Assembly: GCA_019119615.1 (NCBI GenBank)
Contig: DWWQ01000043.1
Coordinates: forward strand, 1 to 50,125
Origin: Candidatus Alistipes stercoravium
Lineage (GTDB): Bacteria > Bacteroidota > Bacteroidia > Bacteroidales > Rikenellaceae
Reading direction: 5' to 3'
DNA length: 50,125 nt
Of the stretch, positions 17,736 to 27,422 are shown in pieces (the first letter of the stretch is position 1; each line of letters opens with the position of its first letter). The notes below the pieces were generated by a model. It made no database searches and was not told the DNA's origin. It worked only from the letters and a program-made list of their open reading frames with translations. The position numbers and the translations under genes are program-made.

Positions 17736-20567
17736 CTATGCGTCGTTGCGGCAGCAGAGGTTGCGGTCTCCGTAGCCGTTGTCGATCTTCGAGACGTAGG
17801 GGAAGAACTTGGCGTGGCGCACCCACTCGAGCGGGAAGGCGGCCTGCATGCGCGAGTAGGCGTGCGGCCACTCGCCCGCCAGCTCGACGGCCGTATGCGG
17901 GGCGTTCGTTACGACGTTCTCGGCCTGGCCGGCTGCCGCCGCGGCCTCGCATTCGCGCTTGATGCTTACGAGCGCCTCGATGAAGCGGTCCATCTCCTCC
18001 TTGGGCTCGGACTCCGTGGGTTCGACCATCAGCGTCTCGTGCACGGGGAACGAGAGCGTCGGGGCGTGGAAGCCGTAGTCCATCAAACGGTGGGCGATAT
18101 CGCCGCAGTCGATGTTGTAGTCCTTCTTGAAGTGCGTCAGGTCGAGGATCATCTCGTGGCCCACGCGGCCTGTCTCCCCCGTGTAGTAGGTGCGGTACTC
18201 CGACTTGAGGGCCGAGGACATGTAGTTGGCATTGACGATGGCCATCTCGGTGGCGTGGCGCAGCCCCTCCTCGCCGAGCATCTTGATGTATCCGTAGGTG
18301 ATCGGGAGCAGCAGGGCCGAACCCCAGGGTGCCGATGCGACGGCCGTGATGCCCTCCTCGCCGCCCGTCGGAACGATCGGGTGCGTCGGGAGGAAGGCCT
18401 TGAGGTGCTCGGCCACGCAGATCGGGCCGACACCCGGGCCGCCGCCTCCGTGCGGCATGGCGAAGGTCTTGTGGAGGTTCAGGTGGCAGACATCCGCGCC
18501 GATGTATCCCGGGTTGGTCAGACCCACCTGGGCGTTCATGTTCGCGCCGTCCATGTAGACCTGTCCGCCGGCGTCGTGCACGGCATCGACGATCTCGCGG
18601 ATGCGGCTCTCGAAGACGCCGTGCGTCGAGGGGTAGGTTACCATCAGTCCGCACAGCTCCGAGGCGTGCTCTTTGGCCTTGGCTTCGAGATCTGCGACGT
18701 CGATGTTGCCGTTCGCGTCGCAGGCCACCGTTACGATCTTCATGCCCGCCATGGCGGCCGACGCGGGGTTCGTGCCATGCGCCGAAGCGGGGATCAGCAC
18801 CACGTTGCGGTAACCCTGGCCGCGGCTCTGGTGGTAGGCGCGGATCACCATCAGACCCGAATACTCGCCCGCGGCGCCCGAGTTGGGCTGGAGCGAGCAG
18901 GCGGCGAAGCCGGTGATCGTCGCGAGGTCCTTTTCGAGCTCCGCGATCAGCTCGCGGTAACCTTCCGTCTGGTCGGCGGGTGCGAAGGGGTGCATCATCT
19001 GGAACTCGGCCAGCGAGAGCGGCTGCATGAGCGCCGCGGCGTTGAGTTTCATCGTGCACGAGCCGAGCGAGATCATCGAGTTGGCCAGCGAGATGTCGCG
19101 CAGCTCGAGGGTCTTGATGTAGCGCATCAGGGCGCTCTCCGAGCGGTAGCGGTTGAAGACCGGCTCGGTAAGGAACGCCGAGCGGCGGCGCAGCGCAGCG
19201 GGGATGCTGTCCTCCTCGACGGCCTTCACGGCCTTGGCCTTGCGGCCCTTTGCGGCGCTGAAGATGCCGATGACGGTCTCGATCTCCCGGGGGGTCGTAA
19301 CCTCGTCGAACGAGAGGCGTACGGAGCCTTCCGAGGGGTAGTAGAAGTTGATCCCCTCGTCGAGGGCCAGCGACTGCACGACGGCGGCTTCGGCTTCGAC
19401 CTCGAGCGTATCGAAGAAGTTTTGCGCGGTGAGTTTGTAGTCCATCGCCTCCAGGGCGCGGGCTACCGTTACGGCGGCGCGGTGGGCCGTGCGTGCGGCG
19501 CGCAGCACTCCTTCGGGACCGTTGTAGACGCAGTAGAAGCCCGTCATCGAGGCCATCAGGGCCGAGGCGGTGCAGATGTTCGAAGTGGCGCGCTCGCGCT
19601 TGATGTGCTGCTCGCGCATCTGGAGGGCCATGCGCAGGGCGCGGTTGCCCAGCCGGTCCACCGAGACGCCGATGATGCGGCCCGGCATGTTGCGCTTGAA
19701 TGCTTCGCGCGTGGTCATGTAACCCGCTGCGGGGCCTCCGAAGCCCATCGGGATGCCCAGGCGCTGCGTGGAGCCCACGGCGATGTCGGCGCCCCACTCG
19801 CCCGGCGCCTTGAGCAGGGCCAGCGACAGCAGGTCGCAGACGGCCGTAACGAGGACGCCCCGGGCATGTGCCGCGGCGGTGAAGTCGGCATAGTCGCGCA
19901 CCGTGCCGTCGGCGGCCGGATACTGGACGATGGCGCCGAATTCCTTGCCCGTGAATTCGTATTCGTCGTATTCGTCGATGATGAGTTCGATGCCGAACGG
20001 TTCGCTGCGCGTGAGCAGCACGTCGAGCGTCTGCGGGAAGAGGTTGCGGTCCACGAAGAGCTGGTTGCGGCCCTCCTTGACGGCCTCGCGCGAGCGCAGC
20101 GCGAACATCATGAGCATCGCCTCGGCGGCGGCCGTGCCCTCGTCGAGCAGCGAGCAGTTGCCGATCTCCATGCCCGTGAGCGAGATCACGGCCGTCTGGA
20201 AGTTGAGCAGCGCCTCGAGGCGTCCCTGCGAGATTTCGGCCTGATAGGGCGTGTAGGAGGTGTACCAGGCGGGATTCTCGAAGACGTTGCGCGCCACGGC
20301 GGCCGGTACGGCACAGGGGTAGTAGCCCATGCCGATGAACGAGCGGAAGATGCGGTTGCGCGAGGCGATCTGCCGGATGTGGGCGGCAAATTCGTACTCG
20401 CTCATCCCCTTCTCGGGGAGAGCCAGCGGTTTCTTGAGGCGGATCGACTGGGGGATGACCTGCGAGATCAGCTCCTCGACCGTTTTGACCCCGATCACGT
20501 CGAGCATGGCCTGCAGCTCGGCGGGGTTGCTGACGCCGATATGGCGTTCGGAAAATTTGTCGAACAT
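17736..20567 (-). CDS. gcvP: Glycine dehydrogenase (decarboxylating), P-protein of the glycine cleavage system
   Basis: PLP enzyme that decarboxylates glycine and loads the aminomethyl group on the H-protein. 943 residues as one chain, so the N- and C-terminal halves are fused as in E. coli and eukaryotes, not split in two subunits. The N-terminus is the family form MFDKFSERHIGVSN. The PLP-binding Lys lies in NLHKTFAMPHGGGGPG in the second half, after a glycine-rich region. gcvT and gcvH are not in the window. It is third in a row after a nucleoside kinase and a sulfatase; the 35-base gap shows no promoter, so it is probably transcribed from upstream. Confidence 0.97.
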   Translation of the reverse strand: MFDKFSERHIGVSNPAELQAMLDVIGVKTVEELISQVIPQSIRLKKPLALPEKGMSEYEFAAHIRQIASRNRIFRSFIGMGYYPCAVPAAVARNVFENPAWYTSYTPYQAEISQGRLEALLNFQTAVISLTGMEIGNCSLLDEGTAAAEAMLMMFALRSREAVKEGRNQLFVDRNLFPQTLDVLLTRSEPFGIELIIDEYDEYEFTGKEFGAIVQYPAADGTVRDYADFTAAAHARGVLVTAVCDLLSLALLKAPGEWGADIAVGSTQRLGIPMGFGGPAAGYMTTREAFKRNMPGRIIGVSVDRLGNRALRMALQMREQHIKRERATSNICTASALMASMTGFYCVYNGPEGVLRAARTAHRAAVTVARALEAMDYKLTAQNFFDTLEVEAEAAVVQSLALDEGINFYYPSEGSVRLSFDEVTTPREIETVIGIFSAAKGRKAKAVKAVEEDSIPAALRRRSAFLTEPVFNRYRSESALMRYIKTLELRDISLANSMISLGSCTMKLNAAALMQPLSLAEFQMMHPFAPADQTEGYRELIAELEKDLATITGFAACSLQPNSGAAGEYSGLMVIRAYHQSRGQGYRNVVLIPASAHGTNPASAAMAGMKIVTVACDANGNIDVADLEAKAKEHASELCGLMVTYPSTHGVFESRIREIVDAVHDAGGQVYMDGANMNAQVGLTNPGYIGADVCHLNLHKTFAMPHGGGGPGVGPICVAEHLKAFLPTHPIVPTGGEEGITAVASAPWGSALLLPITYGYIKMLGEEGLRHATEMAIVNANYMSSALKSEYRTYYTGETGRVGHEMILDLTHFKKDYNIDCGDIAHRLMDYGFHAPTLSFPVHETLMVEPTESEPKEEMDRFIEALVSIKRECEAAAAAGQAENVVTNAPHTAVELAGEWPHAYSRMQAAFPLEWVRHAKFFPYVSKIDNGYGDRNLCCRNDA

Positions 20568-20602
20568 ATATTCTTGGGTTTAACTGTCTGTATGCTTCAT
20601 TT

Positions 20603-22204
20603 TTATCGGTTGGCCGCGGCTGCCTCGTCGGGCCACGGGCAGGGGAGCCCCGTGGCGCGGAACGCGGGACGCTGGGCTCCGGCTTCGCGCAGCCGCTCCG
20701 AAAGGCGGCGGGCCATGCGGCGCACCCGTGCGGGCTCTGCCGCCGCCAGGTCGTGCTGCTCGCCGATGTCGCGGCGGATGTCGTAGAGGCGCAGCTGCCC
20801 GGTCTGCCAGGTGTAGATCAGGTGGTAGTCCCCCTCCATGTAGGCCGAATAGGCGCCGTATCCCTCCTCGAAATCCTGCGTTTCGCCCCACAGGTTCGGA
20901 AAGTGCCAGACGATCGGCCGCGCACGGAGCGACGACGGGTTGCGCAGGGCGCGGACGAAGCTCTCCCCGTCGGTCGTCTGCCGCGTTTCGTACGCTTCGA
21001 CGCCCGCCATTTCGAGGATCGTCGGGAAGAAATCTTCGATCATCACGGTTTGTTCGCATGTCGTGCCGCCGCGCACCACGCCCGGCCAGACGACAAGCAT
21101 CGGTTCGCGCACGCCGCCGAGGAAGGCCGAACCCTTGCCGGCGCGTGCCGGGTAGTTCTGGTCGCGGTTTTCGACCCCCTGCCGGGCGTTGTTGAGTCCC
21201 TGCCCGCCGTTGTCCGACATGAAGAGGATGATCGTGTTGCGGGCCGTCTCGGGCGACTGCTCCAGAAAGTCGAGCAGGTCGCCCAGGCTGCGGTCCATGC
21301 CCTCGACCAGCGCGGCGTAGCGCACTTCGTTTTCGTTGAGCGTGGCGCCCAGCTGCGCATCGTAGCGGCCCCGGTAGGAGGCCGTGAAGCGGGTGTCTTC
21401 CTCATAGGGAATATGCACCGCGTAATGGGACATGTAGAGGAAGAAGGGCTGGCGGCGCGCGATGGGCTCCTTGAGCGCCTCGATCGCCTCGCGGGTCAGC
21501 ACCTCGGTCAGGAAGAGGTCCGTGCCGAAGTATTTCTCCAGCCCCAGCACCTCCTGCGGCGATCCCTGTCCGAAATTCCGGGAGGCGAGGTAGCTGCCCG
21601 GGGCACCGTTCGCCCCGCCGGCGATATTGACGTCGAAGCCCATTGCCCGGGGATCGGCCCCCGGGGTGGTCTTGGCGCCGAAATGCGCCTTGCCGCAGTG
21701 GATCGTCCAGTATCCGTGCTCGCGCAGCAGCTGCGGGAGCGTCGTTACGGGGGTGGCGTTGCGGGTGTTGTATTCCGAGGCGACCGTGTCGGGCTGGATG
21801 CCGTTGCAGTTCCACTCCGGAAGGAGCAGCACGTCGCTCGGGTCGTCGGTCGGCCGTCCGTAGTCGAGCGTCCAGTTGGTGACGCGGTGGCGTGCGGCGT
21901 TCATTCCCGACATCAGGCTGCAGCGCGAGGGCGACGAAACGGCACAGGCGTAGGCCTGTGTGAAACGTACGCCCAGCGAGGCCAGCCGCTCCATGTTGGG
22001 CGTGTGGTAGCGGTCGTTGAGCGGCGTCCGCGTCTCGTAGAACGGCACGGAGGTGTCCTGCCAGCCCATGTCATCGACCAGAAAGAGAAGGATGTTCGGC
22101 CGCGATACGGAGTCGGCGGCCGCTGCCGGGAGTTGTTCCCGGGCCGTGCCCTGCGCGGCAAGGGGCAGCGCGGCGGCGAAGGTGAGGATTCGGTGTGGTT
22201 TCAT
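20603..22204 (-). CDS. Exported sulfatase, serine-type active site
   Basis: A 533-residue periplasmic or surface sulfatase of the alkaline-phosphatase-like superfamily. It has a signal peptide (MKPHRILTFAAALPLAAQG), the metal-binding NILLFLVDDMGW at residues 37-48, and the active-site motif S90-S-P-S-R94. That is the Ser form of C/S-x-P-x-R, so Ser90 would be converted to formylglycine by an anaerobic radical-SAM maturase (anSME), which is not in the window. MSDNGGQGLNN supplies the other metal ligands. Substrates of relatives are sulfated host or algal glycans; none can be assigned. It stands alone without glycoside hydrolases or SusCD, 21 bases after a nucleoside kinase gene. Confidence 0.93.
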   Translation of the reverse strand: MKPHRILTFAAALPLAAQGTAREQLPAAAADSVSRPNILLFLVDDMGWQDTSVPFYETRTPLNDRYHTPNMERLASLGVRFTQAYACAVSSPSRCSLMSGMNAARHRVTNWTLDYGRPTDDPSDVLLLPEWNCNGIQPDTVASEYNTRNATPVTTLPQLLREHGYWTIHCGKAHFGAKTTPGADPRAMGFDVNIAGGANGAPGSYLASRNFGQGSPQEVLGLEKYFGTDLFLTEVLTREAIEALKEPIARRQPFFLYMSHYAVHIPYEEDTRFTASYRGRYDAQLGATLNENEVRYAALVEGMDRSLGDLLDFLEQSPETARNTIILFMSDNGGQGLNNARQGVENRDQNYPARAGKGSAFLGGVREPMLVVWPGVVRGGTTCEQTVMIEDFFPTILEMAGVEAYETRQTTDGESFVRALRNPSSLRARPIVWHFPNLWGETQDFEEGYGAYSAYMEGDYHLIYTWQTGQLRLYDIRRDIGEQHDLAAAEPARVRRMARRLSERLREAGAQRPAFRATGLPCPWPDEAAAANR

Positions 22205-22225
22205 GGTCGGTGTGTCGGGTCGGGA

Positions 22226-23896
22226 TCAGTATTTGAACGAGCTGCCGCCGATGAATTCGCGCAGGATCGACGTCGGCGGAATCTCGTCGGGCGGGATCGG
22301 AATGAAGTTGTCGAGGAATTTCAGGATGCGGCGCGCCTCGTCGTATTCGGGTACCGTGTCGGGCACCTCGCGGAGGATCTTCTCGGCGAAGGGCCGCAGC
22401 ACGGAGATCTCGTAGAAGAGCGACGAGTTGAGCATTACGTCGGCATTCTCCTGATAGGGGAAGATGTGCTTCTCCTCGCCGCGGCGCACGGAGGCCCAGC
22501 GCGAAAGTGTCGCCAGGGCGTCGGAGCCCCGTTGCGTGTAGTCGCGCGTGAGGCGGCGCAGCAGGCGGTTGTCCGTCGTGGCGATGCGCGAGAGGTTGTC
22601 CATCGCCACGGAGGTGAAGCACGAGATGTAGATGCGGAACTTCTGCTCTTCGGGAATGGCGGGTGTCAGGCGCGGGTTGAGGCCGTGGATGCCCTCGATG
22701 ATGAGGATCGACCGGGCGTCGAGCGTCAGCGGGGCGTTGTGCCAGGTGCGGCGTCCGGTAATGAAGTCGTAACGGGGAATATCGACGCTCTCGCCCTTCA
22801 TCAGCCGTCCGAGGTGGTCGTTGAAGAGCTCCAGATCGATGGCTTCGAGCGCCTCGTAGTCGTATTCGCCGTTGGCATCCTTCGGGGTCTTTTCGCGATC
22901 GACGAAGTAGTCGTCCAGAGAGATGAGCACGGGGTTGAGTCCCAATACGCCGAGCTGGATGCCCAGCCGTTTGGCCGAGGTGGTCTTGCCGCTCGACGAG
23001 GGGCCCGAGATCAGCACCATGCGCGTGCCGCGCGAGAGGTTGGCCTGGAGGATGGCGTCGGCCACCTCGGCGAACTTGCGTTCGTGGAAGGCCTCGGCGA
23101 GCTTGATCATGCCGCCGGCATCCCCGGCGAGGACCTTCGCATTGACGTCGCCGACGGTCGGAACCCCCATGATGCGGACCCACGACTGGTATTCGCGGAA
23201 GATGCCGAACATCTTCTCCTGATGGACCGTGCGGACGATCCGGTCGGGGTCGGTGCGCAGCGGCAGGGCAAGGTAGAAGCCGTTGTAATAGGGCTCCAGG
23301 TCGAAATGGCGGATATAGCCCGTCGAGGGGGCCAGCGAGCCGTAGAAATATCCGGCCGTGTCGCCGAGCGTGTAGAGGTCGCTGTAGAGGCGCGGCCGGG
23401 AGTCGAGCAGGGCGATCTTGTCGGTGAAACCCTCTTCGGCGTAGCGGGCGCGGACCTCGCTCGTAAGGGCCTTTGTGCGGCGGATCGGAAGGTCTTCATC
23501 GACCAGCTCCCGCATGTGCCGTTTCAGGGTCTCGGTCTGCTCTTTCGTGAAGGAGTCGATGCCGTCGATCTCGCAGTAGAAGCCGTTCTGGCCCATCGAG
23601 TGGCGGATGTGGAGCGTGCGTCCCGGATAGAGGTCGCGCACGGCCTTCTGCAGCAGGAACCACGAGGTGCGCTGGTAGACGCGGATGCCCTCGAAGGAGG
23701 TGATGTCCACGAAGCGGATCGTAACGGGGGTGTATATCTTGTAGTTGAGCTCCTTGAGCCGGTTGTTCACCCGGGCGGCGAGAAACGGCCGGGGACCCGG
23801 TGTGATCTGTCCGGCGATCTGGAGCAGCGTGGTTCCCATCGGGACCTCCAGCTCGCCGCCGAGGTTTTCACAAATGATGCGGATCGGATCGGTCAT
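22226..23896 (-). CDS. Nucleoside kinase (uridine kinase-like) with N-terminal TGS/ThrRS-like domain
   Basis: A 556-residue fusion common in anaerobes and Bacteroidetes. The N-terminal third resembles the TGS and second domains of threonyl-tRNA synthetase (ELEVPMGTTLLQIAGQI; HSMGQNGFYCEID, DEDLPIRR). The C-terminal half is a uridine-kinase-type P-loop domain with GPSSSGKTT at residues 298-306, ISLDDYFVDREKTP and IIEGIHGLNPRL. It probably phosphorylates a pyrimidine nucleoside, but the role of the synthetase-like part is unknown. The start at 23896 is preferred to a longer frame that runs over the promoter region. It heads the run kinase - sulfatase - gcvP. Confidence 0.88.
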   Translation of the reverse strand: MTDPIRIICENLGGELEVPMGTTLLQIAGQITPGPRPFLAARVNNRLKELNYKIYTPVTIRFVDITSFEGIRVYQRTSWFLLQKAVRDLYPGRTLHIRHSMGQNGFYCEIDGIDSFTKEQTETLKRHMRELVDEDLPIRRTKALTSEVRARYAEEGFTDKIALLDSRPRLYSDLYTLGDTAGYFYGSLAPSTGYIRHFDLEPYYNGFYLALPLRTDPDRIVRTVHQEKMFGIFREYQSWVRIMGVPTVGDVNAKVLAGDAGGMIKLAEAFHERKFAEVADAILQANLSRGTRMVLISGPSSSGKTTSAKRLGIQLGVLGLNPVLISLDDYFVDREKTPKDANGEYDYEALEAIDLELFNDHLGRLMKGESVDIPRYDFITGRRTWHNAPLTLDARSILIIEGIHGLNPRLTPAIPEEQKFRIYISCFTSVAMDNLSRIATTDNRLLRRLTRDYTQRGSDALATLSRWASVRRGEEKHIFPYQENADVMLNSSLFYEISVLRPFAEKILREVPDTVPEYDEARRILKFLDNFIPIPPDEIPPTSILREFIGGSSFKY

Positions 23897-23923
23897 AAGG
23901 TGTTTTTTGCGCTTAATGCAGGG

Positions 23924-23955
23924 TAAAGGTAGAAATAATTTGTAACTTTGGCAAC
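23924..23955. promoter_or_regulatory. Divergent promoter elements, nucleoside kinase / 5'-nucleotidase
   Basis: Plus: TAACTTTG at 23943-23950, 20 bases before the ATG at 23971; no good -33 box. Minus: TACCTTTA (23924-23931, one mismatch) with GTTG (23952-23955) 20 bases upstream. The assignments are weaker than elsewhere in the window. Confidence 0.55.
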
Positions 23956-23970
23956 TCAATTCGAGATCGT

Positions 23971-25410
23971 ATGATGAAAAGATGGATTCGCCTGGTCCTG
24001 CTTGCCGTTGTGGCCTGCACGGCCTCCTGCGCACCCCGCGAGCGGACGATCGTCCTGCTCTCCACGAACGACATGCACGCCCGGATTCAGCACTTTCCGC
24101 GGCTGGCGGCCGCCGTTGCGGCGTGCCGCGACACGCTGCCCGGCGCCCTGCTGGTCGATGCCGGGGACCGCTGGACCGGAAACGCCTATGTCGATAAGGC
24201 CCCCTCGCCCGGGATGCCCGTAATCGCCCTGATGAACCGCCTCGGATACCGGGTTGCCACGCTCGGCAATCACGAGTTCGACCACGGACAGGCCTTCCTG
24301 GGCCGCATGATCGACAGCATGGCCTTCGAGGTCGTCTGCGCCAACCTGCGCAGCGATACCTGCACCTTCCCGCAGCTGCCCTCCTGTGCGGTGGTCGAGA
24401 GCGGCGGGCTCCGCATCGGCTTTGTCGGGGTGGTAACCAACTACGAAGGTCCGGGGCATCCGGCCGGCAATGCCGCCAACTTCGAGGGGCTGGAGTTCCC
24501 CGACCCCCAGCAGGAGGCTATTCGTATTGCCGAAGAGCTGCGCCCACAGGTCGATGTGCTGGTGCTGCTCTCGCACATGGGCGACGACCGCGATGCGGAG
24601 CTCCTCGCAAGGGAGAGCCGCTACGACGTGGTGATCGGCGGCCATACCCATGAACGGCGCGATACGGTCGTGAACGGCACGCTGCTCACACAGACGGGCA
24701 AGAATCTGGAACATGTCGGCGTAACGACGATCCGCCTGCTGGGACGCCGGATTACCGGGATCGACTACCGCCTCGTGCCGCTCGGCGGCTATGAACCCGA
24801 TGCGGCGTATCAGGCGGAGGTGGACCGCTATTACGCCGACCCGGAGCTGAACCGCCCGGTCGGGTCGTTTGCCCGTGCGGCCAACGGCTGGGGCGTGGCC
24901 AACTGGATGGTTGATGCCATCACCGACGAGATGGATGCCGAGGTGGGATTCTACCACGTCGGCGGCGTACGCCTCGACTCGATTCCGGAGGGCGGCATGA
25001 GCACGGCGCGGGTTTACGATCTGGAGCCTTTCGACAGCCGGATTGCCGTGATGCGCATGACACCGGCCGACATGCGCCGCATGATCCTCGCCAAATACAA
25101 CGACACGGAAAACCGCAAGGAGGCGCATCGTATCGACCTCATCTCGACGACGCCCTACGAGATTTTGACCGACGGTGAGGACAATGCGCTCGACGTGCGT
25201 TTTCCGGCCCTGCGCGAGGGACGCTCCTATCGGGTGGCCATCAGCGACTACGCCTTCAAGAATTACCGCGACCTGCATTTTACGGAGGGGGAGATCACCT
25301 CGGAAAAGGTCGCCGACGTATTGCTCGAGAAACTGGAGGAGGATTCGCCGCTTGCGCCCGACAACCGGCCCCGGCAGCGGGTGGTTCGTCCCGAGACGAA
25401 AAAACGCTGA
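23971..25410 (+). CDS. Lipoprotein metallophosphatase, 5'-nucleotidase / UDP-sugar hydrolase family
   Basis: A 479-residue enzyme exported and lipid-anchored: the signal ends in TASC with the modified Cys at residue 20. The calcineurin-like metal site is complete: STNDMHA (Asp34, His36), VDAGDRW (Asp66), TLGNHEFD (Asn100-His101), LLSHMG and GGHTHE. The C-terminal 5'-nucleotidase domain follows (VYDLEPFDSRIAVMRMT, about residue 350). It would release nucleosides from external nucleotides. The divergent gene is a nucleoside kinase, so uptake and salvage of the product is a plausible joint role. Immediately after its stop lies the rpsA promoter. Confidence 0.92.
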   Translation: MMKRWIRLVLLAVVACTASCAPRERTIVLLSTNDMHARIQHFPRLAAAVAACRDTLPGALLVDAGDRWTGNAYVDKAPSPGMPVIALMNRLGYRVATLGNHEFDHGQAFLGRMIDSMAFEVVCANLRSDTCTFPQLPSCAVVESGGLRIGFVGVVTNYEGPGHPAGNAANFEGLEFPDPQQEAIRIAEELRPQVDVLVLLSHMGDDRDAELLARESRYDVVIGGHTHERRDTVVNGTLLTQTGKNLEHVGVTTIRLLGRRITGIDYRLVPLGGYEPDAAYQAEVDRYYADPELNRPVGSFARAANGWGVANWMVDAITDEMDAEVGFYHVGGVRLDSIPEGGMSTARVYDLEPFDSRIAVMRMTPADMRRMILAKYNDTENRKEAHRIDLISTTPYEILTDGEDNALDVRFPALREGRSYRVAISDYAFKNYRDLHFTEGEITSEKVADVLLEKLEEDSPLAPDNRPRQRVVRPETKKR

Positions 25411-25413
25411 AAT

Positions 25414-25444
25414 TTTGATTTTCAGCGAAAAAGCGCTATCTTTG
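25414..25444 (+). promoter_or_regulatory. rpsA promoter
   Basis: TTTG (25414-25417), a 19-base spacer and TATCTTTG (25437-25444) give a consensus promoter four bases after the stop of the nucleotidase gene. The leader of about 85 bases before the rpsA ATG is AT-rich around TTAATTATTAACC. Confidence 0.85.
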
Positions 25445-25536
25445 CAGTCCCGTGCACGCGCATGAAGGGCGCAAACGCGGGCAATGAATTAATTATTAAC
25501 CATTTAACGAGCGATTGTATCGCAAGCATTTCCACA

Positions 25537-27342
25537 ATGGAAGAAGTAAAGAATGTAGTCGCAAACGAGAATTTCGACTGGAACGCCTTCGAAAACGACC
25601 TGGGCGTGTACGATCAGTCGAAGGAGCAGATCACCGAGGCGTATGACAAGACGCTCTCGAACGTCGCTGTCGGCGAGGTGGTCGAGGGAACCGTAACGGC
25701 CATCACCAAGCGCGAGGTTCTCGTAAACATCGGCTATAAGAGCGAAGGCGTGATCTCCGTTTCGGAGTTCCGCTACAACCCCGATCTGAAGGTCGGCGAC
25801 AAGATCGAAGTTTATGTCGAGTCGGCCGAGGACAAGAACGGCCAGCTGGCCCTCTCGCACAAGAAGGCTCGTCAGCTCAAGTCGTGGGATCGTGTGAACG
25901 AGGCCCTGGAGAAGGACGAGATCATCAAGGGTTACATCAAGTGCCGTACGAAGGGCGGTATGATCGTCGATGTCTTCGGCATCGAGGCCTTCCTGCCCGG
26001 TTCGCAGATCGACGTGAAGCCCATCCGCGACTACGACGTATATGTAGACAAGACCATGGAGTTCAAGGTTGTCAAGATCAACCAGGAGTTCCGCAACGTG
26101 GTCGTGTCGCACAAGGCGCTGATCGAGGCCGAGCTCGAGGCCCAGAAGCAGGTCATCATGTCGAAGCTCGAGAAGGGTCAGATCCTCGAGGGTACCGTCA
26201 AGAACATCACCTCCTACGGCGTATTCGTCGATCTGGGCGGTGTGGACGGTCTGATCCACATCACGGACCTTTCGTGGGGCCGCGTGAACCATCCCGAAGA
26301 GATCGTCAAGCTCGACGAGAAGATCCGCGTCGTGATCCTCGACTTCGACGATCAGAAGAAGCGTATCGCCCTGGGTCTGAAGCAGCTCACCCCGCATCCG
26401 TGGGAGGCGCTGGATGCCAACCTCAAGGTCGGCGACAAGGTCAAGGGCCGCGTGGTTGTCATGGCCGACTACGGTGCGTTCGTCGAGATCGCTCCGGGTG
26501 TCGAGGGTCTGATCCACGTTTCGGAGATGTCGTGGAGCCAGCACCTGCGTTCGGCTCAGGAGTTCATGAAGGTCGGCGACGAGGTCGAGGCCGTTATCCT
26601 GACGCTCGACCGTGCGGAGCGTAAGATGTCGCTGGGCATCAAGCAGCTCACGCCCGATCCGTGGGAGAACATCGAGGTGAAGTATCCCGTCGGCACGAAG
26701 TGCACGGCCAAGGTTCGCAACTTCACGAACTTCGGTGTCTTCGTAGAGATCGAGGAGGGTATCGACGGTCTGATTCACATTTCGGATCTGAGCTGGACGA
26801 AGAAGGTGAAGCACCCGAGTGAGTTTACCCAGGTAGGTGCTGACATCGACGTCGTAGTGCTCGAGATCGACAAGGAGAACCGTCGCCTTTCGCTGGGCCA
26901 CAAGCAGCTTGAGGAGAATCCCTGGAACGCGTTTGAGAACCAGTTCCCCGTGGAGAGCGTTCACGAGGGTACGATCACGGAGATGACCGACAAGGGTGCC
27001 GTTGTAGCACTGGGCGAGAATGTCGAGGGCTTCTGCCCGTCGCGCCAGCTCGTCAAGGAGGACGGCACGACGCCGAAGGTGGGCGACAAGCTCGACTTCA
27101 AGGTGATCGAGTTCTCGAAGGCTACCAAGCGCATCACCCTCTCGCACCTGCGTACCTATGATGACGCACGCAAGGAGGCTGCCGCAGCCGAGAAGGCCGA
27201 GAAGCGCGCTGCTGCCGACGCTACGAAATCGACCGTGAAGAAGATCAACGCTTCGGTCGAGAAGACGACGCTGGGCGACATCGCCGGTCTGGCCGCTCTG
27301 AAGAGCGCCATGGAGGCTGCCGCCAAGAAGGAGGAGAAGTAA
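25537..27342 (+). CDS. rpsA: 30S ribosomal protein S1
   Basis: RNA-binding ribosomal protein that brings mRNA to the 30S subunit; very important in Bacteroidetes, where Shine-Dalgarno pairing is rare. 601 residues with six S1 (OB-fold) domains, for example KGQILEGTVKNITSYGVFVD and KVRNFTNFGVFVEIEEGIDG, each followed by a GLIH(I/V)S-type strand. The tail is Ala/Lys-rich. The ATG at 25537 (MEEVKNVVANENF) is chosen; an in-frame ATG at 25462 would add 25 residues unlike S1 and lies close to the -7 box. The gene is monocistronic, between a strong promoter and a strong terminator. Confidence 0.97.
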   Translation: MEEVKNVVANENFDWNAFENDLGVYDQSKEQITEAYDKTLSNVAVGEVVEGTVTAITKREVLVNIGYKSEGVISVSEFRYNPDLKVGDKIEVYVESAEDKNGQLALSHKKARQLKSWDRVNEALEKDEIIKGYIKCRTKGGMIVDVFGIEAFLPGSQIDVKPIRDYDVYVDKTMEFKVVKINQEFRNVVVSHKALIEAELEAQKQVIMSKLEKGQILEGTVKNITSYGVFVDLGGVDGLIHITDLSWGRVNHPEEIVKLDEKIRVVILDFDDQKKRIALGLKQLTPHPWEALDANLKVGDKVKGRVVVMADYGAFVEIAPGVEGLIHVSEMSWSQHLRSAQEFMKVGDEVEAVILTLDRAERKMSLGIKQLTPDPWENIEVKYPVGTKCTAKVRNFTNFGVFVEIEEGIDGLIHISDLSWTKKVKHPSEFTQVGADIDVVVLEIDKENRRLSLGHKQLEENPWNAFENQFPVESVHEGTITEMTDKGAVVALGENVEGFCPSRQLVKEDGTTPKVGDKLDFKVIEFSKATKRITLSHLRTYDDARKEAAAAEKAEKRAAADATKSTVKKINASVEKTTLGDIAGLAALKSAMEAAAKKEEK

Positions 27343-27386
27343 TTCCCTTCCGGGCGTATGCGGGATCGCCGATCCCGTAAAACCGT

Positions 27387-27422
27387 GAGCCGCGGACCCG
27401 TGAGGGCCCGCGGCTCTTTTTT
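27387..27422 (+). terminator. Intrinsic terminator of rpsA
   Basis: A 9-bp stem GAGCCGCGG/CCGCGGCTC with inner CC/GG pairs is followed by seven T. A smaller GGGATC/GATCCC hairpin (27362-27375) precedes it. Confidence 0.92.
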
